NCBI GenBank assembly: GCA_019120475.1
Contig: DWVA01000086.1
Location: 1-19,218, forward strand
Reading direction: 5' to 3'
Length of the DNA stretch: 19,218 nt
DNA from: Candidatus Blautia intestinipullorum
GTDB taxonomy: Bacteria; Bacillota; Clostridia; Lachnospirales; Lachnospiraceae
The translations under genes and the position numbers were made by a program. The notes beneath the pieces were generated by a model. That model ran no database searches. It saw only the letters and a program-made list of their open reading frames with translations, and was not told the origin of the DNA. Within the stretch, counting starts at the first letter, position 1. Each line of letters begins with the position of its first letter. This document shows positions 14,988 to 19,218 of the stretch, piece after piece.

Positions 14988-15310
14988 ATTTATAGTCTCT
15001 CAAAATTTTCAGTTCCTGATTTATAAAAAGTTAGAATGAAATTCATAAATCATGTTGCGGCAAACACCGGTATACTGCATTTTATCACCTTACATCGAAT
15101 AAAAAGAAATGGGAACTTGTACTTGCCAAACAACAGTACACCGGCCGAATCTGCCACATCTGTATTTTATCTCTTTTTCATATCGCACCTGAGAACTGAA
15201 AGAACTCTCTCCTGTAGGTTTTCTATCCGGCAAATAGTTATAAATCTATTTCTTCCCAATAAATTTCATATGTTTTGTGTTAAAAACGAAATCTTTTTGA
15301 TTTCAAAGGA
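14988..15310 (-). promoter_or_regulatory. Long non-coding leader with an 11-base-pair stem
   Basis: No convincing gene lies here. On the minus strand the predicted transcript from the promoter at 15311 starts near 15304. It first meets a weak GAAATC-AAAAA-GATTTC hairpin followed by GTTTTT. Further on, CCGGTGTACTG (15144-15134) and CAGTATACCGG (15077-15067) pair over all 11 positions with one G-U, enclosing about 56 bases. The leader of roughly 335 bases is long for a 53-residue peptide gene and may be an RNA element; it matches no riboswitch class I know. Confidence 0.4.
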
Positions 15311-15380
15311 ATTATAGCATATCCGACTTTCCACAGTCTATCAGCCCCTTGACGCACATCAATTTATGTATTTTCCGGGA
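15299..15380 (-). repeat. Promoter repeat copy A
   Basis: About 58 of 82 aligned positions are identical to 17544-17627, with a single two-base gap (by eye). The shared parts are ATTATA.CATAT, CTTTCCAC, the FNR-like palindrome with its right half ATCAATTT, ATGT and GGGA. Both copies point the same way. Confidence 0.7.
15311..15362 (-). promoter_or_regulatory. Promoter A: extended -10 with FNR-like box
   Basis: Minus strand: TGCTATAAT (15319-15311) is a strong extended -10. TTGAT-GTGC-GTCAA (15362-15349) differs by one base from the FNR-type TTGAT-N4-ATCAA. The box centre is 39.5 bases from the -10 edge, about -51.5 from the expected start. The Crp/Fnr-family gene lies directly upstream (15644-16213). 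The transcript would run into the leader and small genes 14655-14968. Confidence 0.6.
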
Positions 15381-15485
15381 ATCTGGTGCTGTGAATTTTG
15401 CCAAAGGATTTGTTGCTGCATCTGACATGATTCTTCCGAAAAGTCTTTAATGTAAAATTATTTTTGAAAATGTTATCTCACGATA

Positions 15486-15522
15486 GAAAAGGCCGCCTGC
15501 ATTCCAAGCAGACGACCTTTTC
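15486..15522 (-). terminator. Terminator of the Crp/Fnr gene
   Basis: Arms 15508-15522 and 15486-15500 form a 15-base-pair stem on the minus strand with two G-U pairs. The same positions would be C/A mismatches on the plus strand, which fixes the working strand. The stem ends in CCTTTTC, giving a short U run. It is about 120 bases after the regulator's stop codon. Confidence 0.75.
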
Positions 15523-15643
15523 CTGCATAAAAACAAAAAGGATACTATACTGTCTCAAAACCTTTCTTATTAAGTCTGATTCTAACAGTTAGTTCCCTTA
15601 ATCCTTTCAGCTTTTCGAACAATTATGCAAATTGTACTGTGTA

Positions 15644-16213
15644 TCAGGCTTTCAGAACCCGGCTCAGACTCTCCGGCGTCATTCCGAGAAACGACGCTAC
15701 GTCTTTCTTTCTGACCAACTCAAAAAGCCCCGGATATGTCTCCAGAAACCACTGATAGCGCTCCTGGACTTCATAGTCGGAAAGAATCCGATTATGTTCT
15801 ATTACTTTTTTCAGCGATATACTTAACATTTTATTGTATATGCGGGCAACGTCCAGATTATCCTTTGTCAGTTTTATCAGACAAGTCATCGGTACACACA
15901 AAACCACACTTTCACTGATGGCTTCTACCGTGCAGATCGACTTTATTCCAATTCCCAAGTGTGTGACAGAAATTGCCGCCTCCCCGGGTATGTATCCAAA
16001 ACAATATACTTTTTCTTTCCCATACTGATCTATATAAACCGCTTTTAAAACACCGCTTATTATGAAAGCAACTTCTGTCACAATATCGCCTTCTCTGATA
16101 ATCTTCTCTCCCTTTTCCACATTTCTAATATAGGAGCAGCTCTCCAGTGCCGTCACTGCCTCTGGATCTCTTAATCCAACATAACGTTTCCAAAACGCAT
16201 CCTGATCAAACAT
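15644..16213 (-). CDS. Crp/Fnr-family transcription regulator
   Basis: 189 residues from the ATG at 16213, which has GGGAGGAGAAG ten bases upstream; the frame is open to 16357 but without a start signal. An N-terminal cyclic-nucleotide-binding beta-roll (about 22-115) holds KGEKIIREGD and FIISGVLKAVY. A long dimerisation helix (120-145) follows, then a winged HTH (147-189). The recognition helix TPESLSRVLK keeps E181-x-x-S184-R185, the FNR pattern that reads TTGAT half-sites. The N-terminal cysteine cluster of true FNR is absent, so it is not an iron-sulfur oxygen sensor. The protein stops right after the recognition helix, slightly short for the family. Matching boxes lie at 15349-15362 and 17594-17607. 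The ligand is unknown. Confidence 0.88.
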   Translation of the reverse strand: MFDQDAFWKRYVGLRDPEAVTALESCSYIRNVEKGEKIIREGDIVTEVAFIISGVLKAVYIDQYGKEKVYCFGYIPGEAAISVTHLGIGIKSICTVEAISESVVLCVPMTCLIKLTKDNLDVARIYNKMLSISLKKVIEHNRILSDYEVQERYQWFLETYPGLFELVRKKDVASFLGMTPESLSRVLKA

Positions 16214-16234
16214 ATTTTTCTCTTCTCCTCCCAA

Positions 16235-16265
16235 ATTATACAATATTAGGCGTTTGCGAAACGCC
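16235..16265 (-). promoter_or_regulatory. Promoter and palindromic operator of the Crp/Fnr gene
   Basis: A perfect TATAAT (16240-16235, minus strand) lies 21 bases before the start codon. The place of the -35 is occupied by a perfect 17-base palindrome, GGCGTTT-GCG-AAACGCC (16249-16265), and the -35 hexamer itself (CGTTTC) does not match consensus. This is the layout of a promoter that needs or is blocked by a bound protein. Confidence 0.6.
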
Positions 16266-16302
16266 ACAAACCGCATAAATACGGCTTTTTTTACTAAAAG
16301 AA

Positions 16303-17222
16303 AATAACTCCTCACTGGATATGGTACAATAGAGTTGACAAAAACGAAATCCATCATCCAAGAAAGGAGTTATTCTGATTCCATGATACCATATAAACAG
16401 CTTTCTTTGGTGGATATTTTTTCAGATTGCTAAGAAAAATTTAAAAATGACAAACCTGCATTTTCCCTATTAGAAACTCATATCGACATGGATGAAATTA
16501 TTCCGATTTCCTTCATAAATCACTTTTATGCATCAACGGGCAGAACCCGTAAATATCCCTTGCAGGCCTTCCTGTGGGTGTTGATCATTCAACGTATTTT
16601 CTCAATTCCTACAGACCAGCTTCTCCTGATTTTTCTCTCTTACTCAAAACATCTTCGTGAATTATACGGTTTTGCCAAAGTTCCAGATATTTCCAAAATT
16701 ACTCGTTTTAAACAGGGCTTTTAGAGGATCTGCAGCCCGTATTTGATCAACTTGCTGATATTACAGCGCCCATCTGCCAGACCATAGATTCTGCAAATGC
16801 GGATATGACCATCTTTGCTTCTTCCGGTATTGAAGCCTTTGTCACCGAAAACAATCCCAAGTATGCTAACAGAATCATTAAGCAGTTGTATATCAATGAG
16901 CATTTTTGCTGTGTCTTCAAGTTTGGCATTGTCACTAATGAGCCAGGCATCATCCGTCATATCTCTTTCTATAACAAAGACTTTATGGCGTCTCATCCTG
17001 ATATTGCTGTCGAAAAGAAATCCGACTCCCATGATGAAGCTAAGTGTGTTCGTGATTCAAAACTTTTAATCCCGACACTCAAAGACTTCTTTTCAAAAAA
17101 AGACACTACATGCGGATCTGATCCTTGCCGGTATCATACAGCTCATTACTGTTGTTCTCGCCGATAGAATCAAACATCATGAATACATTCGAAGCTTAAA
17201 GCCACTCATAGCATAGGAGTTA
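16303..17222 (+). mobile_element. Degenerate IS1182-like insertion sequence
   Basis: TAACTCCT (16305-16312) and its inverted copy AGGAGTTA (17215-17222) bracket the transposase remnant. The flanking bases are weakly alike (AAAAGAAAA and, inverted, ATGAAAGTGG), so these look like terminal inverted repeats. The true outer ends and any target duplication could not be fixed. About 920 bases remain of an element that is normally about 1.7 kb. Confidence 0.6.
16383..17216 (+). pseudogene. IS1182-like DDE transposase, multiply broken
   Basis: The ATG at 16383, behind AAGAAAGGAG, begins MIPYKQLSLVDIFSDC, then a TAA as codon 17. The frame then continues with HFYASTGRTRKYPLQAFLW, FLSYSKHLRELYGF and KITRFKQGF. 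One T appears lost near 16721, shifting the frame to LEDLQPVFDQL, TIFASSGIEAFVTENNPKYA, FKFGIVTNEPG and VEKKSDS. Relatives have about 35-40 residues between IIKQL and YINEHF and about 150 or more between LKDFF and TLHADL. Both segments are missing here, including part of the catalytic core. The true C-terminus TLHADLILAGIIQLITVVLA to SLKPLIA is present up to the TAG at 17214-17216. It cannot be active. The family name is from memory of similar clostridial transposases. Confidence 0.85.
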
Positions 17223-17362
17223 CCACTTTCATAAAGCCAATAGCTTATGGTGCGCTTAAAATCTTCGGTTATCCACTTTTCATTCCAGAACTCATTCTCT
17301 GCACGAATTCTTCCTTGCTTTACTTTAAGATTACGAACAAGCTTCTCGAGTTTCGCAATTAC
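17223..17362 (-). pseudogene. Unidentified coding-like fragment beside the IS remnant
   Basis: The minus frame from 17362, just after a TAG, reads VIAKLEKLVRNLKVKQGRI, then RAENEFWNEKWITEDFKRT, then ISYWLYESGN. It enters the antisense of the transposase and stops at 17177. The composition is coding-like (charged helix, several Trp), unlike the surrounding AT-rich DNA, but there is no start codon or binding site. It may be the truncated end of a gene into which the element inserted, or part of the element itself. I do not recognise the family. Confidence 0.35.
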
Positions 17363-17496
17363 CTATATACAATATTTATAAATAGAAATGTACAGCCTTT
17401 CCAATCTAGCAGATTATCCCCCTGCATAACTTATCAGAAGAATAATCCTATATTATGGATAATAAATTGTAAAAATTATCTAAGCACATATATTTA

Positions 17497-17506
17497 CCCC
17501 CCCCCC
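17497..17506. repeat. C10 homopolymer in AT-rich DNA
   Basis: Ten consecutive C residues in a very AT-rich gap (17363-17780) that holds no credible gene. As minus-strand RNA it would be a G10 run about 50 bases after the start expected for promoter B. Confidence 0.95.
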
Positions 17507-17543
17507 AATTTTTTTGTACTATTCTGCAACAAATATTTTTGTG

Positions 17544-17627
17544 AATTTCGAAAAAATTATAACATATTCCCCTTTCCACGATCCATCCATCGATTGATTT
17601 ATATCAATTTTTATGTGTTATATGGGA
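17544..17627 (-). repeat. Promoter repeat copy B, with a perfect FNR-type box
   Basis: Diverged copy of 15299-15380. It holds TGTTATAAT (17564-17556) and a perfect TTGAT-N4-ATCAA palindrome (17594-17607) whose centre is again 39.5 bases from the -10 edge. Downstream on the minus strand there is only AT-rich DNA, the C10 tract and the fragment at 17223-17362, so its original gene seems lost. Confidence 0.7.
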
Positions 17628-17753
17628 CTCGCCCAGTAAATCTGCAGAAGAAGTTAAAATTCTAATATTTTTAGTAGTTTCTCTTAATATATCTAAAAAA
17701 ACTAAAATATCTAGTATTCAAAAATTTGCGGAATAGTTTTCTATGTAATAGGA

Positions 17754-17772
17754 TTCTTATCGCCGATAAGAA
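17754..17772. other. Perfect 19-base palindrome at the IS66 side
   Basis: TTCTTATCG-C-CGATAAGAA, nine-base arms around one central base, 15 bases before the tnpA fragment. It could be an operator or a hairpin left from the original target or element end. Confidence 0.5.
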
Positions 17773-17787
17773 AATATAGTCAAAATC

Positions 17788-17920
17788 ATGAATGAATGCA
17801 TAAACAGCGTGATTTCTAAAACTACCTGGTGCAGACCAAATGGAATTTCAGTGAAGCATTTCTTCTACTGGCAGAGAATCCTGCGAAGGGAAACTTTTGA
17901 GAATTCCCAGAATTCATCAT
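17788..17920 (+). pseudogene. IS66 tnpA N-terminal fragment
   Basis: ATG 17788 starts a frame with TTWCRPNGISVKHFFYWQRI (residues about 12-31) and LRRE, the helix-turn-helix region of IS66 TnpA. The N-terminus is shortened compared with relatives, and the frame passes without a break into sequence that belongs to tnpC in another frame. Both tnpB and most of tnpC are absent. Confidence 0.65.
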
Positions 17921-17944
17921 TGCCTGCAACTATAAAATCGGATC

Positions 17945-18262
17945 AGAAGATGGTGCCAGCAACTCAGAGAACAGTCTCTTTAATAACGCAACGGAGGGAG
18001 CGCTTCGCAGTTTCTGCCTGCATAAACATGCATGGAAGCTGATCGACAGATCGATGGTGCGAAATCCAGAGCGATTATCTACAGCATAACGGGAACATCA
18101 AAGGTGAATAACCTGAATCCGTTCCATTATCTGGACCATGTGCTGACAGTTCTGAAAAACCATCAGGATAATACGAATTACAGTTTCATTAAGGAACTAC
18201 TTCCATGGTCAGATAAGTTACCTGAGATCTTCCGGAGCAAGTCGAAAACAACCAATATGTAA
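17945..18262 (+). pseudogene. IS66 tnpC C-terminal fragment with frameshift
   Basis: The frame with SENSLFNNATEGALRSFCL and HKHAWKLIDR matches the conserved C-terminal part of the IS66 transposase. A frameshift near 18045-18055 leads to IDGAKSRAIIYSITGTSK, NNLNPFHYLDHVL, and DNTNYSFIKELLPWSDKLPE, ending at the TAA at 18260-18262. GGTTTACCGGCTC (about 18308-18320) downstream resembles an IS66 terminal repeat, so the element probably ends there. Confidence 0.75.
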
Positions 18263-18337
18263 ACCTGATCATCGGAAATGGCGGTCAAAAAATAAGCCAG
18301 TACTCATGGTTTACCGGCTCTTTCCAATAAACCATTA

Positions 18338-18728
18338 TTACAATAGACTTATCCACAATGGATGGCATTTTTTTAAGCAGATCGCCAATTCTGCTTTTGC
18401 AGATACCAATAATATTTTATCAACAAGCCGTTTTGTTTTCCTTTCCCTGGGCGCAATAAAATCAACTCTCTCAGAAAAAGTTTTATAGTTACAGGCAGGA
18501 TTGGGACAAAACATCTTTCGTATATTTAATAAAACTATTATCCTATATTGGGATGTCCTGGATCTCACGCTGATACACAGAATGTATTTTTGAGTATACC
18601 TTACCACAATAAGGACAAGGCACTTTTTCTCCTGAAGCTTTAACTTAAAATATAACTTGTTGATTTTTTAATTTGTATAGAATGCATTCTAAATCTAGAT
18701 CCAATAATTTTATGATTTCCTGTTCCAT
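18338..18728 (-). pseudogene. ISL3-family transposase N-terminal fragment
   Basis: ATG 18728 begins MEQEIIKLLDLDLECILYKL and soon meets a TAA. Then VKASGEKVPCPYCGKVYSK and IHSVYQREIQDIPI follow, with a TAG after IPI. After a frame change come IIVLLNIRKMFCPNPACNYK, TFSERVDFIAPRERKTKRLV and DKILLVSAK. The paired cysteines (CPYC and CPNPAC) form the N-terminal zinc-binding module of ISL3 transposases. About 18 residues are then missing before the LKK/MPSIVDKS region, where similarity ends close to the IS66 end. Only the first quarter of the gene remains. Its promoter may be the minus-strand TGTTATAAT just upstream (about 18743-18751). Confidence 0.75.
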
Positions 18729-18820
18729 AGAAGTTACCCTGTATTATAACAATACTTTTATACGTTAATATCAACTAATCATGGAAAGAATCGGTTTACC
18801 ATATACATAGAGTTCATCGG

Positions 18821-18851
18821 CCCCTTGGGGACTTTCACCACAGACTGGTGA
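18821..18851. other. Two small adjacent stem-loops
   Basis: CCCC-TT-GGGG (18821-18830) and TCACCA-CAGAC-TGGTGA (18835-18851). On the minus strand the segment reads TGGTGAAAGTCCCC, reminiscent of group II intron domain I or an element end, but too little remains to decide. Confidence 0.3.
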
Positions 18852-18867
18852 CATTTCCGTCATACCC

Positions 18868-18905
18868 AAATATCTCCAGCCGCGAAACTCCGGCTGGAGA
18901 TATTT
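18868..18905. terminator. Strong hairpin terminator
   Basis: Perfect 15-base-pair stem (18868-18882 with 18891-18905) and an eight-base loop; both arms end in A/T, with TTTTAA on the plus side. It lies 50 bases past the stop of the minus-strand surface-protein gene and probably ends it. Confidence 0.8.
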
Positions 18906-18954
18906 TAATCTGTCTAATTAAGAGGAAGTACTTTACTCTATTTGCTATGTACCT

Positions 18955-19218
18955 TTAACGATCTACATTTTTGAGTTTCCGCTTGTAGCACACTACTCCA
19001 ATTCCAAACGATAACACTAGGCACAAACACCAAAATGTAATCCTCATATTATCTCCGGTTTCCGGAGTAGCTGCTTTTCTTTCTGCCGCTGAAAGCAGTG
19101 TCAATTCTCCTTCCTCATATCTCATTTTGATCGTAACCGTATCTCCGGCTTCTGCCGTTATCACATCTCCGTCCAGCGATATCCCGCTGCCTTTCCGGAT
19201 TTCAAAAGATCTCGACGC
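18955..19218 (-). CDS. C-terminus of a sortase-anchored surface protein (5' part outside the window)
   Basis: The frame is open to the right edge, leaving the last 87 residues. The mature part (1-50) is beta-like with DVITAEAGDTVTIKMRYEEG. Then TPETGD (51-56) stands where an LPXTG sorting signal would be, followed by a hydrophobic stretch (about 59-78) and a basic tail KRKLKN. This is the classical cell-wall sorting layout with T in place of L at the first position, seen in clostridial variants such as SPKTG. The internal GTG at 19164 is not a start; the gene continues upstream. Function of the rest is unknown. Confidence 0.8.
   Translation of the reverse strand, partial: ASRSFEIRKGSGISLDGDVITAEAGDTVTIKMRYEEGELTLLSAAERKAATPETGDNMRITFWCLCLVLSFGIGVVCYKRKLKNVDR

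Noticed and set aside
15036..15317. 93-codon plus-strand frame upstream of the Crp/Fnr gene
   Set aside because: No ribosome binding site, AT-driven composition, and it lies over the minus-strand leader; most likely chance.
14403..15325. Identical 13-mer TATAGCATATCCG at 14403-14415 and 15313-15325
   Set aside because: Both lie on minus-strand -10 regions, but one or a few 13-base matches are expected by chance in a window of this size; only the longer A/B repeat is reported as a duplication.
15312..15428. 38-codon minus-strand frame MSDAATNPLAKF...
   Set aside because: It overlaps the FNR-like box and the -10 of promoter A, has only a weak GGAAG site, and shows no recognisable similarity. 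It might be a faded C-terminus of an older gene, but I cannot support it as a gene.
17315..17665. 116-codon plus-strand frame across the C10 tract
   Set aside because: Composition is Tyr/Asn/Ile/Phe-rich as expected from AT-rich noncoding DNA, and it has no start signal.
17363..17780. Search for tRNA, CRISPR or phage attachment signals in the AT-rich gap
   Set aside because: No spaced identical repeats, no cloverleaf-like arms with the T-loop GTTCGA box, and no integrase nearby.

Overview
The window looks like chromosomal DNA of a low-to-moderate GC gut Firmicute, most likely a Lachnospiraceae-type Clostridium relative. Supporting signs are AGGAGG-type ribosome binding sites, consensus TTGACA/TATAAT promoters, a DUF4317 gene, a tandem glycine riboswitch in front of an alanine/glycine:cation symporter, Gram-positive style two-component and ABC systems, and a sortase-type C-terminus. 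No rRNA, tRNA or CRISPR array was seen.

Left part (1-8160). A MalY/PatB-type C-S lyase gene ends at a long terminator hairpin. It is followed by a decaying sugar-uptake remnant: a rhamnose-type substrate-binding protein with an internal in-frame deletion, and a convergent AraC regulator broken by deletions. Then come a phosphoribosyltransferase-fold gene, a divergent secreted protein of unknown function, a DUF4317 gene with a structured leader, and the symporter under a near-perfect promoter, a tandem glycine riboswitch and an intrinsic terminator.

Middle part (8160-14340), all on the minus strand. An OmpR-type response regulator and HAMP histidine kinase overlap and are followed by a MacB/LolD-type ATPase, a Pro/Glu-rich exported protein with CARDB-like domains and a C-terminal membrane anchor, and a MacB/FtsX-type permease. 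This reads as a cell-envelope stress or peptide-sensing module in which the anchored CARDB-like protein stands where Gram-negative systems carry the MacA adaptor.

Upstream of the kinase pair (14570-16300) lies an apparently unannotated block: a short membrane protein, a broken exported peptide, a long structured leader, a promoter with an FNR-like palindrome, and a Crp/Fnr-family regulator. The regulator's recognition helix carries the E-x-x-S-R pattern that reads TTGAT half-sites. A diverged copy of the same promoter segment, with a perfect TTGAT-N4-ATCAA box at identical spacing from the -10, lies 2.2 kb away in the IS-rich region. I consider this the most interesting novel signal of the window.

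Right part (16300-19218). This is an insertion-sequence graveyard: an IS1182-like transposase with a nonsense codon, a frameshift and two internal deletions; IS66 tnpA and tnpC fragments; and an ISL3-family N-terminal fragment abutting the IS66 end. It also holds an AT-rich gap with a C10 tract. The window ends in the C-terminus of a sortase-anchored surface protein that continues beyond the right edge.
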